Source: an uncultured Tissierellia bacterium (GTDB lineage: Bacteria > Bacillota > Clostridia > Tissierellales > Peptoniphilaceae). From it: a stretch of DNA of 18,569 nt. Where the stretch lies: assembly GCA_902489375.1 (NCBI GenBank), contig CABTZP010000018.1, positions 1-18,569 of the forward strand. The letters run 5' to 3'. Below the pieces are notes generated by a model. It did not search any database. It saw nothing but the letters and a program-made list of their open reading frames with translations, and was not told where the DNA came from. This document shows, piece by piece, positions 7,355 through 15,015 of this stretch. How positions within the stretch are numbered: position 1 is the first letter of the stretch; every line of letters starts with the position of its first letter. The position numbers were made by a program, and so were the translations under genes.

Positions 7355-9198
7355 CCGCCGCCCCCTGACCCGCCTCCGGAAAAACCGCCTCCGCCGCCAA
7401 AAGAGCCCATTCCGCCTCCGCCGCTGGAGGCGGAAGAAGCGGCGCTTCGCGAATGGACGGCTTGATTATAGCCCGTGTGGGAGATGGCGTTAAGCATATA
7501 ATATGTAGTCCAAAAATCCCTGCCCCCGTAATTGGCTTCGAAGCGTTCGAAGTAGCGGGGGTTCATTTCTTTAAACTCTTTGGCCACTTCATCGGCGATT
7601 CCATAGAGTGCGGCGAAAATAAGATAGGAATCCCAGAGGGCGACCTCTTTTGCCGACCGCTCCCCGATCAGGGTGTAATCCTGCAAAAACTTTTTAAAGG
7701 CGAGGATCTTGCTCAGCTGGTCCCGACTCTCCGCCTTGGGCTGATAGATCTCTTTACTGAAAAAGATCTTTTTCACCATCTTCTTTTCATAAATTCCCCG
7801 GGAAACCAGATCTTTTAGCCCCTCCTGATAGGCTTTTTCAAGGAGGCTGAAAAATTTCTGGTAATGGCCGGAAACATAGCGCTCCAGCTCATGCTCCTGA
7901 AGGATTTGATCCCCCCCGGCCGCCGTTAAAAGATAGGTCCAAAAGTCCGTTCGAATGGGGTCCTTGCCGGCAAAGGGATTTTCTTTTTCAATAAAGCGGA
8001 TGGAATTTTCCATCGTGTTGGACAGGCCAAAAAACCGCTTGCGCTCAGTTTCTTCAAAGTGGATATAGCCGGCGAACATCCATTCCAATAGAAGGGCGCT
8101 GATCAAATCCGACGGCGATTTCAGGGCCTCGACCAAGCTCAGGCCCGTGTAGTTGGGGAGGAGTTCTCCCTCAAAAGCCGGCTCCCTTTCATAGGGAAGA
8201 TCTTCCAGCTCTTTTTTATGAAAGGAGTATTTAACGATAATATCCCCGTGACTGTCCCGACCCTTTTTCAAGCCGAAGAAAATGGGAAGAAAGATCAGGG
8301 CGATAAAAAAGTCAAAATGGTTTGCAAAGAAGCCTGACATCCAGGAGCCTGAAGAAGGAAAGGCAAAATTTTCATCTTCCGGGTAGGGGCCATCCATTTG
8401 GTCCATCCCTTCAAAATCAGAGCCGACCTTTGCCCGCTCACTAAGATCTTCAAAGGTCTCATTCTCCCACAGGCGGCTAGGCTGAAAAAGGTCCTTGTCA
8501 AAGCCAGCGACGATCGTCATATGATTTTCCTCAGAAGAATATTCGTCTCCCGCAGCCTCAGCGAGGATGATTCCGAAGTCATCGTCATCGGAATGGGTAA
8601 AATGAATATTTCCGGTATTGCCATAGAGCCAGATTCGGGCGTTTTCTTCACTGATGGGAAAAGGCGCGCGGATTCTGACTTCTGCATACTGGGGGACCGC
8701 GACCATCTGATCATTAATAAAGCGCCAGTTAAAGCCGTCCTGATCCGAATAGGCGTCAACCAGTTCAGTCACATGATAGGAGATGGCGAACTGGTGAGGT
8801 CCATAAGAGCCAATTCCCCAGCAGAGCTCAAGATCCGCATTGGTATCATAATTAATCCCGCACTTTCCCGCCTTCTCTGCCAAGCTTCCCTGAACATCCC
8901 AGTCATCTCCTAGGGACGTGAAGATTTTTTCTCCTTCCCGAACGGTAAAATTGGAAATTTCACTGCCATTGAGATGGTCCTTGGGCAGATACCACTCGGT
9001 CCAGCCGGTGGAAGGATCAATCTCCACCGACCAGACTTCTGTAATATCCGCCGATCCATCTTCCAAAAGGTCAGCGGTAATCCGAACGGAATGAATGGTG
9101 CCTCCCTCATCGGCATGGGCAAGCTGAACATTTGTCCAAAAAAGAGTCAGAATCAGAACCGTAAAAAAGAGAACAAATCTTTTGCTGGCTTTTCTCAT
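7348..9198 (-). CDS. DUF2207-family membrane protein with Gly-rich tail
   Basis: This is a 616-residue membrane protein. It has a signal peptide (1-29, cleavage near AHA-D) and an extracytoplasmic DUF2207-type beta-rich region (about 31-240, containing the expected ADLLEDGSADITEVW opening). A transmembrane segment near 293-310 is followed by the basic KKGRD, which fixes the C-terminal part in the cytoplasm. The cytoplasmic part (311-585) is mostly helical. The last 26 residues are almost pure Gly/Ser (GGGG repeats), a feature common to DUF2207 proteins. The function is unknown; the family often sits beside lemA, as it does here (58 bp downstream, same strand, no terminator between). A GAGGAGAAAGG region precedes the start at 9198. 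The gene ends one base from the convergent permease stop. Confidence 0.85.
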   Translation of the reverse strand: MRKASKRFVLFFTVLILTLFWTNVQLAHADEGGTIHSVRITADLLEDGSADITEVWSVEIDPSTGWTEWYLPKDHLNGSEISNFTVREGEKIFTSLGDDWDVQGSLAEKAGKCGINYDTNADLELCWGIGSYGPHQFAISYHVTELVDAYSDQDGFNWRFINDQMVAVPQYAEVRIRAPFPISEENARIWLYGNTGNIHFTHSDDDDFGIILAEAAGDEYSSEENHMTIVAGFDKDLFQPSRLWENETFEDLSERAKVGSDFEGMDQMDGPYPEDENFAFPSSGSWMSGFFANHFDFFIALIFLPIFFGLKKGRDSHGDIIVKYSFHKKELEDLPYEREPAFEGELLPNYTGLSLVEALKSPSDLISALLLEWMFAGYIHFEETERKRFFGLSNTMENSIRFIEKENPFAGKDPIRTDFWTYLLTAAGGDQILQEHELERYVSGHYQKFFSLLEKAYQEGLKDLVSRGIYEKKMVKKIFFSKEIYQPKAESRDQLSKILAFKKFLQDYTLIGERSAKEVALWDSYLIFAALYGIADEVAKEFKEMNPRYFERFEANYGGRDFWTTYYMLNAISHTGYNQAVHSRSAASSASSGGGGMGSFGGGGGFSGGGSGGGGR

Positions 9199-9256
9199 GA
9201 ATTTCCCTTTCTCCTCATCAGCAATTCTTTCCGAAAATCCCTTCCGTTATGAGAGC

Positions 9257-9802
9257 TTACACTAAGTTGGGCATCTCCGTTTTTTCGCTTGGCGTTTGCA
9301 GATATTCTCTTTCTTTAAAGCCAAAAATACTTGCTGCGAGGCTATCCGGAAACTGGCGAACCAGACGGTTAAGCTTGGTAACGGTGTCATTAAAGACCAT
9401 TCTGGCCTTGCGGACATTGTCTTCATAGCGGTTGACATCTTTCATGGTCTGCTGGTAAAGTTCTGAAGATTTCAGCGCCGGATACTGCTCAGCAACGGCC
9501 ATGATATGGGTCAGGGCTTCCGTAATCTTATTTTCCTGGGCCTGGGCCTCGTCCGTACTGGACCCTCCCGTGATCGGCCGTCGCTGTGCGATGATCTCTT
9601 TTAAGGCTTGATATTCAAATTCCGAATATTTTTTGGCAAGACCGGCAATCTGGGTTAAGGCATCCCAACGGCTGTTTTGCTGGACGCCAATTTGTGACAT
9701 CGCATTTTTACACATTTCATCGGCCCGAACCAGCCTCTGCTGGGCAGAAACAAGCCAAATCACAATGACCGCTACAATCCCTAAAAAAATGATAAGTCCC
9801 AT
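9257..9802 (-). CDS. lemA: LemA family protein
   Basis: This 181-residue protein has one N-terminal transmembrane helix (2-18) followed by a long, mostly alpha-helical domain of the LemA family. Recognisable segments include LVRADEMCKNAMSQIGVQQNSRWDAL, the conserved QAQENKITEALTHIMAVAEQYPALKSSELY block and NRLVRQFPDSLAASIFGFKEREY near the C-terminus. The start at 9802 was chosen over 9832 because TAAGGAGG lies just before it and the longer form adds only a charged stub ahead of the membrane helix. LemA proteins are membrane-anchored with no settled biochemical activity. Coupling to a DUF2207 protein suggests a shared envelope role. It is the first gene of a two-gene operon, with a TATAAT box at 9879-9884. 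Confidence 0.93.
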   Translation of the reverse strand: MGLIIFLGIVAVIVIWLVSAQQRLVRADEMCKNAMSQIGVQQNSRWDALTQIAGLAKKYSEFEYQALKEIIAQRRPITGGSSTDEAQAQENKITEALTHIMAVAEQYPALKSSELYQQTMKDVNRYEDNVRKARMVFNDTVTKLNRLVRQFPDSLAASIFGFKEREYLQTPSEKTEMPNLV

Positions 9803-9878
9803 GAAATCCTCCTTAATTGATGGCGGAACCAAGGATCATCAGAAACGCTTTTTTCAATCCAGGTTCCTTCTGCTTTTC

Positions 9879-9884
9879 ATTATA
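9879..9884 (-). promoter_or_regulatory. Candidate -10 of the lemA operon
   Basis: A perfect TATAAT on the minus strand lies 77 nt upstream of the lemA start. The best-spaced -35 (CGCAAG) is poor, so the call rests on the -10 and its position in a divergent intergenic region. Confidence 0.45.
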
Positions 9885-9998
9885 CCTGATTGGAGGCGCG
9901 CCTTGCGCTTTCCATGTTAAAGCTTTGTTAAATATGAAGAGTCCTTCCGATCTTTATTTTCGAAAGGCTTCCGCGATTCAAGGTGACGAAATGAAGTT

Positions 9999-10011
9999 TA
10001 TAAGAGATAAT
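9999..10011 (+). promoter_or_regulatory. Candidate -10 region of the punA operon
   Basis: Two overlapping choices exist: TATAAG (9999-10004) with TTCAAG 16 bp upstream, or GATAAT (10006-10011) with TGACGA 16 bp upstream. Either gives a leader of about 50-60 nt before the purine nucleoside phosphorylase. Neither -35 is strong. Confidence 0.35.
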
Positions 10012-10068
10012 GAGTCTTCAGAGAGGATTTTTCAATGGATGAAAACGCATCAGCGAAAGGAGCAAAAA

Positions 10069-10905
10069 ATGAATTACGATTATCCCTACTGCAAGAAGGC
10101 AGCAGACTTTTTAAAGACGAAGATTTCTTTTCAGCCGGATGTCGGGATCATTCTCGGTTCCGGCCTGGGGCCCCTGGCAAAGGCCATTGAGGAACCCGTG
10201 GAAATTCCCTACCAGGATATTCCCCACTTTCTTCTTTCCACGGCCCCGGACCAGGAAGGAAAGATGATTTTTGGAAAAATCCGGGGAAAAAAGGTCATGT
10301 GTATGTCCGGTCGTTTTCATTATTATGAGGGCTATGATTTTGAACAGCTGGTTCTCCCCGTTCGGGTCATGGCCCTGATGGGCATTGAGGCCCTGATCAT
10401 CACCAACGCGGCCGGGGGCGTAAACCTTTCTTATCAACCGGGCGATGTCATGGTCATTAAAGATCAGATTAAGCTGATGGGGGCATCTCCCCTGCGCGGA
10501 CAAAATGAGGAAAAATTCGGGCCTCGGTTTTTCGACCTGTCCGATCTCTATACGAAAAAACTCCGGGACTTGGCTAAGGAAGTTGGCAAAAAGACCGGAT
10601 TTCCCCTCCAGGAGGGTGTCTACTTTTTCATGCCGGGTCCCCAGTATGAATCTGCCGCGGAAATTCGGGCCATCCGGGTCCTTGGCGGGGACGCGGCGGG
10701 GATGTCCACTGTGACCGAAGCGCTGACGGCTGCCCATCTGGGCCTCCCCCTCCTGGGCTTTTCCCTGATCACCAACATGGGAACGGGAATCAGCAAAAAT
10801 CAGCTTTCCTCAGATGAAGTCAAGGAAATGGCGGATCAGGTGGCGGACCGTTTTTCTTCTTATATGGCTGATTTAATCGAAGCGCTTCGCCTTCCTGTTT
10901 GTTAG
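10069..10905 (+). CDS. punA: Purine nucleoside phosphorylase, trimeric type
   Basis: This 278-residue cytosolic enzyme catalyses phosphorolysis of purine (deoxy)nucleosides to the free base and (deoxy)ribose-1-phosphate. Family landmarks in order are GSGLG with phosphate-binding Ser31, GRFHYYEGY with His84, TNAAGG (112-117), GPQYESAAEIR with Glu194, GMSTVTE with Met212 and Ser213, and ITNMGTG with Asn236. Glu194 and Asn236 are the pair that selects 6-oxopurines (guanosine, inosine); methylthioadenosine phosphorylases carry other residues there. The start at 10069 is chosen because AAAGGAG lies 6 nt upstream and because it gives the normal family length. The longer open frame to 9817 covers promoter DNA. 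The class II aldolase start follows the stop by 25 nt, implying one operon for nucleoside salvage plus use of the sugar phosphate. Confidence 0.93.
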   Translation: MNYDYPYCKKAADFLKTKISFQPDVGIILGSGLGPLAKAIEEPVEIPYQDIPHFLLSTAPDQEGKMIFGKIRGKKVMCMSGRFHYYEGYDFEQLVLPVRVMALMGIEALIITNAAGGVNLSYQPGDVMVIKDQIKLMGASPLRGQNEEKFGPRFFDLSDLYTKKLRDLAKEVGKKTGFPLQEGVYFFMPGPQYESAAEIRAIRVLGGDAAGMSTVTEALTAAHLGLPLLGFSLITNMGTGISKNQLSSDEVKEMADQVADRFSSYMADLIEALRLPVC

Positions 10906-10930
10906 GAGAAGATCAGGTATGGAGGAAAAA

Positions 10931-11593
10931 ATGAGGGAGAAAGAGGAGCTGGTGGATTACGGAAAAAAAATTCATCAGGCGGGGCTGAGCGATGGAACCA
11001 GCGGAAACCTATCGGTCTATTTTCCCGATAAGAAAATCATGGCCATTAGCCCCAGTGGGATGGAATATGAAAAGATGACGCCCGAAGATATGGTCCTAAT
11101 GGACCTATCGGGAAAAATTTTAGAGGGACGACGGCTTCCATCAAGTGAGTGGATGCTCCACGCCGAGCTTTACAAAAGAAAAATCGCCCGGGCGATCATT
11201 CATACCCATCCCCCATATTCTTCGGTTTTTGCGGTCTTAAGAAAACCTCTGGGGCCTATCCACGCGATGATTGCAAATCTTCATACGGCAGAGATTCCCT
11301 GCGCCGAGTACCGAATCTACGGGTCTGAAGATCTGGCGAAGGTCACGGTCTCGGCAATGGAAGAATCCAGGGCGGTATTGATGGCCAACCACGGACTTTT
11401 GGTCTATGGAGAGAGCCTGGAAGAGGCCCTGAGGGGGACCGAGACGGTTGAAGTCCTTGCCCGGCTGACCTACCGGGCCATGGCCATTGGATCGCCTCAT
11501 TTCCTTTCTCAAAACGAAGTTTCAGCCGTCCTCAAGAAGCTTCCCCACTACGGGCAAAAAAATGAAAAGGGGGTAGGCGAAACCGATGCTTAA
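10931..11593 (+). CDS. Class II aldolase, L-fuculose-1-phosphate aldolase-like
   Basis: This 220-residue zinc-dependent aldolase belongs to the FucA/AraD family, which cleaves ketose-1-phosphates to dihydroxyacetone phosphate and an aldehyde. Residues correspond one for one with E. coli FucA: the phosphate-binding GTSGN (22-26), SPSGM (40-44), PSSEW with catalytic Glu73, IHTHPPY with zinc ligands His91 and His93, and NHGLL with zinc ligand His154. I place the start at 10931 because GGAGG lies exactly 5 nt upstream. The upstream in-frame ATG at 10919 has only a distant AGGAG. It lies 25 nt after the nucleoside phosphorylase and overlaps the next gene by 8 nt. The context suggests a substrate derived from ribose- or deoxyribose-1-phosphate rather than fucose, but no isomerase is present here. 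The exact substrate is unproven. Confidence 0.87.
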   Translation: MREKEELVDYGKKIHQAGLSDGTSGNLSVYFPDKKIMAISPSGMEYEKMTPEDMVLMDLSGKILEGRRLPSSEWMLHAELYKRKIARAIIHTHPPYSSVFAVLRKPLGPIHAMIANLHTAEIPCAEYRIYGSEDLAKVTVSAMEESRAVLMANHGLLVYGESLEEALRGTETVEVLARLTYRAMAIGSPHFLSQNEVSAVLKKLPHYGQKNEKGVGETDA

Positions 11594-12062
11594 ATCCTAT
11601 CTTCTTACCTTTCTGATCTCCATGGTCCCCCTGGTTGAACTGAGGGGGGCCATCCCCTTTGGCATGGCGGCGGTTAATCCCCCTCTTCCTCTCCTGCATG
11701 CTTATGTGGTCTCGATTCTTGGAAACATGGTTCCCGTCCCTTTGATTTACCTATTCGCGCGTAAGATTCTCCTTTGGGGAAGAAATAAGCCTTTGATCGG
11801 AAGACCTTTTTGCTATCTGCTCAGCCGGGGAGAAGCGGTGGGAAAAAAGTGGACGGAAAAAAATGGACAATCCCTTTACCTTGCCCTTCTTCTCTTTGTG
11901 GGGATTCCCCTGCCGGGAACGGGAGCCTGGACGGGAACTCTGGCCGCTTCCCTGCTGGATTTGGATTTTAAAAAGTCTACCTTGGCCGTTATGGGCGGGG
12001 TTCTTTTGGCGGGACTGATCGTTGGAATTCTCTCCTCGGCCGGAATTCAGGTTCTCAAATAA
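11586..12062 (+). CDS. Small integral membrane protein, Sm_multidrug_ex (COG2426) family
   Basis: This 158-residue membrane protein has about four hydrophobic segments (roughly 3-30, 38-58, 96-124 and 131-153). It carries the family hallmarks VELRGAIPFG (17-26) and GIPLPGTGAWTG (106-117), whose paired Pro/Gly-rich re-entrant-looking loops are seen in the putative small multidrug export protein family. The family name comes from a loose early annotation; transport activity is not well established. The ATG overlaps the aldolase stop by 8 nt (ATGCTTAA), so translation is probably coupled. A G-rich run (GGGGG) about 14 nt upstream serves as a weak binding site. It is the last gene of the punA operon and ends just before a strong bidirectional terminator. 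Its link with nucleoside salvage is unclear. Confidence 0.85.
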   Translation: MLKSYLLTFLISMVPLVELRGAIPFGMAAVNPPLPLLHAYVVSILGNMVPVPLIYLFARKILLWGRNKPLIGRPFCYLLSRGEAVGKKWTEKNGQSLYLALLLFVGIPLPGTGAWTGTLAASLLDLDFKKSTLAVMGGVLLAGLIVGILSSAGIQVLK

Positions 12063-12096
12063 CCAAACGTTCTCTCTCCCATGATTCATCATAAAA

Positions 12097-12141
12097 AAAG
12101 AAACAACCGTCATGGAAAAAACGCTTGACGGTTGTTTCTTT
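12097..12141. terminator. Bidirectional intrinsic terminator
   Basis: A perfect 16-bp stem, AAAGAAACAACCGTCA (12097-12112) with TGACGGTTGTTTCTTT (12126-12141), closes a 13-nt loop. The ends are A-rich on the left and T-rich on the right, so it serves both the plus-strand punA operon (stop 12062) and the minus-strand CAP gene (stop 12194). Confidence 0.92.
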
Positions 12142-12193
12142 ATTCAGGGGCGATTGGGTCGGCCCCATTTTTGTTTGAAATGAGGGAGTTGAA

Positions 12194-13027
12194 CTAGCGG
12201 TTGAGGGCAGCCTGGAATGCCTCAACGGTCATGTAATTTCCTAGGGAAGCGGCATTGCCGAAAACCTGGCAGTGAGAATAGGGAGCGGTTAAATTGGGAA
12301 CACGGTCATAGGCCGTCGCAAAGCCAGTGATATTGTATTTTCCGCTCATCAGCGTGGTGAAATGACCGACATTCTCACTCCGGTCGCCCTGAGCATATAA
12401 ATTGCCTTCATAACTATACCAGCCTTCGAAAGGATCCAAATACCCTTCGGCAAGGTTTTCAGCGAAGTAGACATAGTTGGCTTCGCAGGTATTTCCATAA
12501 AGCTGCTGATCCGAGTAAAAGAGAATATGGGGACGATGAGAAGCCTGGTGAATGCCATTGCTAACGGCAGCAACCATCATCTGTTCAGCGGAAACTCGCA
12601 AGGGGGCGCCGGACCGGTAGCTGTTGGCCTGTTTGATAAAATTCAAGGAACGATTGAGATTTTCTTTGGAAAGGGCGCTGTTCACAGCATTATAGAAAGT
12701 GGAATTCATATAGCCGGAAACCTGCGGATTGGCAGACACCTGGTTATAAATTGCCTGAAGGGTCAGTCCATGCTCCTGTTGGGCGACGGATTCCAGGAAG
12801 GCGAGGCCGCTGCTGGAATCTCTTCGCACCGGACTAGTGAAATTGCTTTGCACTTGACGAGAGACGTTGGATTTTGTCTCTTTATGTTCTGGAATCCCGA
12901 CATAAAAGTTAAGTGGCTTATCACTGATTTTCGCCGCATCAGCCTGCTGCAGACCCGCTGCAGGAAGAAGCGCCAGGGACAGGGCTAAAAAGCCCGCAAG
13001 GATGGTCCGGGTGATATTTTTTTTCAT
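12194..13027 (-). CDS. Secreted CAP-domain (SCP-like) protein
   Basis: This 277-residue exported protein has a signal peptide at 1-31 (basic start, Leu/Ala core, ADA-A cleavage site). A 100-residue linker of no recognised family follows. The C-terminal CAP/SCP-type domain (about 125-277) has family landmarks SHRPH (163-167), AENLAEG (189-195), VGHF (220-223) and the LMSGKYNITGFAT strand (226-238). Bacterial CAP proteins are secreted and of mostly unknown function; some bind lipids or calcium. C181 and C253 are the only cysteines and could form a disulphide. The start at 13027 has AAAGGAG about 7 nt upstream. It is a single-gene unit with its own promoter (13080-13107), ending at the shared terminator 12097-12141. 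Confidence 0.85.
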   Translation of the reverse strand: MKKNITRTILAGFLALSLALLPAAGLQQADAAKISDKPLNFYVGIPEHKETKSNVSRQVQSNFTSPVRRDSSSGLAFLESVAQQEHGLTLQAIYNQVSANPQVSGYMNSTFYNAVNSALSKENLNRSLNFIKQANSYRSGAPLRVSAEQMMVAAVSNGIHQASHRPHILFYSDQQLYGNTCEANYVYFAENLAEGYLDPFEGWYSYEGNLYAQGDRSENVGHFTTLMSGKYNITGFATAYDRVPNLTAPYSHCQVFGNAASLGNYMTVEAFQAALNR

Positions 13028-13079
13028 TCATTTCTCCTTTTACAACTGTACCTGAAATGGCAAATTTTTCATTTCCCTT

Positions 13080-13107
13080 ATTTTACCTCATTCTGAATAA
13101 GTGTCAA
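13080..13107 (-). promoter_or_regulatory. Promoter of the CAP-domain gene
   Basis: On the minus strand, a consensus -35 TTGACA (13107 to 13102), a 16-bp spacer and -10 TAAAAT (13085 to 13080) give one of the best promoters in the window. The leader before the start codon is about 45 nt. Confidence 0.75.
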
Positions 13108-13245
13108 AGCTAAACGCATCGATAATTGAAGCCCTTGAAATCCAAGGGGAAGAAAATCATTGAAAAGCTCCCTGTGGTAATATTGGGGAAGAAGAAATTT
13201 TTCGTTTTTAACTGGGTTTTGTTTTGGAGAGAAAGAGAGATCCCT

Positions 13246-13956
13246 ATGTATGAATTTCAAAGCCGAGTCCGGTACAGTGAAACGGACGCGGATGGTCAGC
13301 TTCGTCTGGATGCTTTATTTAACTATATGCAGGACTGCGGGGCTTTTGAAGAGAAATCATTACAAAATGCTCGAAAAATCCTTGATCAGGCTGGCCTTGC
13401 CTGGGTTGTCAATGCTTGGCAGGTGGAGATCAAAAAGCTTCCCCTCTCCGGCGAGACCATTACCATTGGGACAAATGTTTATGAGTATCGGGCCTTCCTG
13501 GGCCTGCGAAATTTTTATCTCAAAAACAGCCAAGACGAAATCATCGTCATGGCCAATTCGATCTGGTCCCTTCTTCAGCTGGGCAAAGGAAAACTGGTTC
13601 GCGTGCCCGATGCGCTTGCTTCGGAATATGAGATCGGCAGCCCCATGGCCATGGACGATTTGCCGAGAAAAATTGTCTATGACAAAAATCAGGGGAAGAA
13701 AAATCCCCCAATCCAGGTAAATTCACTCATGGTCGATTCCAACGGGCATATGAATAACGCCCAGTACCTCCGTCTGGCCGGACTCTTTTTCCCCCATGGG
13801 CCAAAGATTCAAAGGGTCCGGGTGGAGTATAAAAAGCAGGCCTTTCCCGGGGATATTCTTGTTCCGGTTATCCGAAAAGAAAGGCCTTTTCTAATCACTT
13901 TTGAAGATGAAAACGAGAGGCCTTATTGTACGGTGGAACTTGCCTGGTCTGCGTAA
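13246..13956 (+). CDS. Acyl-ACP thioesterase, FatA/FatB-type
   Basis: This 236-residue double-hotdog thioesterase hydrolyses acyl-carrier-protein thioesters to free fatty acids, ending chain growth. The first hotdog starts with VRYSETDADGQL (8-19); the WVVNAWQVEIKKLP strand (53-66) and WSLLQLG (107-113) match the family. The second hotdog carries the catalytic block VDSNGHMNNAQY with Asp164, Asn166 and His168, and the conserved Glu194 in VEYKKQA, in the order known for plant FatB. I chose the start at 13246 (preceded by GGAGAG) rather than 13126, because the earlier frame covers non-conserved promoter DNA. The 3' end overlaps the convergent CPBP gene by 34 bp. It appears to be a single-gene unit. 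A weak extended -10 (TGGTAATAT) lies near 13173-13181. Confidence 0.9.
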   Translation: MYEFQSRVRYSETDADGQLRLDALFNYMQDCGAFEEKSLQNARKILDQAGLAWVVNAWQVEIKKLPLSGETITIGTNVYEYRAFLGLRNFYLKNSQDEIIVMANSIWSLLQLGKGKLVRVPDALASEYEIGSPMAMDDLPRKIVYDKNQGKKNPPIQVNSLMVDSNGHMNNAQYLRLAGLFFPHGPKIQRVRVEYKKQAFPGDILVPVIRKERPFLITFEDENERPYCTVELAWSA

Positions 13957-14891
13957 AGGGCGGCGGGGTCCTCTTTGGTCAAACAGTTTCTTTTTTTGAG
14001 GAGCCAAAAGAGAAGCCCAAGGACGATAAAAAGGACAAGGGAGGTGAAAATACTTCCTTCCAGTCCAAAGGCTCCTCCGTTCAAGATCCGGGGACCGGTA
14101 TTGCTAATTCGAAAGATCACGGTATCATAGGATTTCAGGCCGGAAACCTGAGCCCCAAAAAGATTTCCCTGAGCGAAATTCCAGAAAGAATGGAGGGCGG
14201 CAGGAAGGAAGATGTTTTCCGACAGGTAAAACAGGAGGGAGCAGACGACCCCAAAAAGGAAGAGGTTCGCTAGGGCCATGGCGGACAGGCCAGGGTTTCC
14301 GAAGTGAAGCAGGGAAAAAATCAAAGAATTGACCAAAATTCCATGGATGGCCCCATACTTTACGGCCAGAAGATTCATCACGCCCGACCGGCAAACAAAT
14401 TCTTCATTGAATCCCTGGATCATCCAGCCTAAAATAAAGAGGATAAAAGTTTTTGAGGAGATGGAACGGGGATTTCGATAAAGGGCGATTCCTCCGCTCT
14501 TCCAGGCCAAAAGGGCCACCATGCTGAAAAGAAAAATGCCCAAAATAATCCCCAGGAGGTATTTTTTTATCCTGCCCTTCCCTCTTAGTCCCAAAGACGC
14601 CAGGTTTCTCTTGTTGGTTTTTCGGCAAAAAAGATATACGCCCACAATCCCGGCCAGTTCAAAAAAGAGAGATGAAATGAAGTATTGATCGCCCAGGGTG
14701 TCGATAAATCCTTCCATGGAATACTGGGCGGCTGGCCCCATAGCAATGAACAGGGAGATCCCAAAAAGAAAGCCCAGGACGGCGAGAGATAAAAAATTAA
14801 TGCCAACCATCAAAAAGGCATGCGGATAGGGATAGTCGGATTGAAGCGTTTTTCGCGTTTGCCTGATCGGGTCATTATCTTTCAAATACAT
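13923..14891 (-). CDS. CPBP-family intramembrane metalloprotease
   Basis: This 322-residue polytopic membrane protein of the CPBP (CAAX protease/bacteriocin-processing, Abi) family has at least seven hydrophobic segments. The three active-site motifs are present in order inside the C-terminal half: EEFVCR (163-168, the EExxxR motif), FSLLH (192-196) and HSFWN (234-238, HxxxN). All predicted glutamate and histidine catalytic residues are therefore intact. Family members act as intramembrane proteases or serve in bacteriocin self-immunity. No bacteriocin gene is adjacent, so its substrate is unknown. The start at 14891 has GGGAGG just upstream. The last 11 codons overlap the 3' end of the convergent thioesterase gene, with no terminator between them. 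A promoter candidate lies at 15016-15044. Confidence 0.88.
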   Translation of the reverse strand: MYLKDNDPIRQTRKTLQSDYPYPHAFLMVGINFLSLAVLGFLFGISLFIAMGPAAQYSMEGFIDTLGDQYFISSLFFELAGIVGVYLFCRKTNKRNLASLGLRGKGRIKKYLLGIILGIFLFSMVALLAWKSGGIALYRNPRSISSKTFILFILGWMIQGFNEEFVCRSGVMNLLAVKYGAIHGILVNSLIFSLLHFGNPGLSAMALANLFLFGVVCSLLFYLSENIFLPAALHSFWNFAQGNLFGAQVSGLKSYDTVIFRISNTGPRILNGGAFGLEGSIFTSLVLFIVLGLLFWLLKKRNCLTKEDPAALYADQASSTVQ

Positions 14892-15015
14892 TGTTATCCT
14901 CCCTTAATGAATGGATCTGCCATCCATGTCCATGCGCCGGAGACTTTTTTCTCATCCTTTCCTCATTCTTAAGCATTTTCCCTTTGGAAGGGCTCTTTGG
15001 AAAAATCCCTTTTGT

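Noticed and set aside
7453..8913. Plus-strand frames opposite the DUF2207 gene
   Set aside because: They are shadows of the minus-strand gene with no recognisable protein features.
9803..10068. Longer N-terminus of the nucleoside phosphorylase starting at 9817
   Set aside because: The extra frame has no family similarity, covers the divergent promoter region, and the ATG at 10069 has a good binding site and the usual family length.
10069..10905. Nucleoside phosphorylase as a methylthioadenosine phosphorylase feeding a classical methionine-salvage or DHAP shunt
   Set aside because: Glu194 and Asn236 are the 6-oxopurine-specific residues of purine nucleoside phosphorylases, which argues against methylthioadenosine or deoxyadenosine as the main substrate.
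12527..12988. Long plus-strand frame opposite the CAP-domain gene
   Set aside because: It is antisense to a gene with a clear signal peptide and domain, and it has no binding site or recognisable protein.
13126..13245. Longer N-terminus of the thioesterase
   Set aside because: The upstream residues are not family-like; the hotdog domain begins right after the ATG at 13246. A CCCTTG/CAAGGG mini-hairpin near 13132-13148 has no T tract and was not called a terminator.
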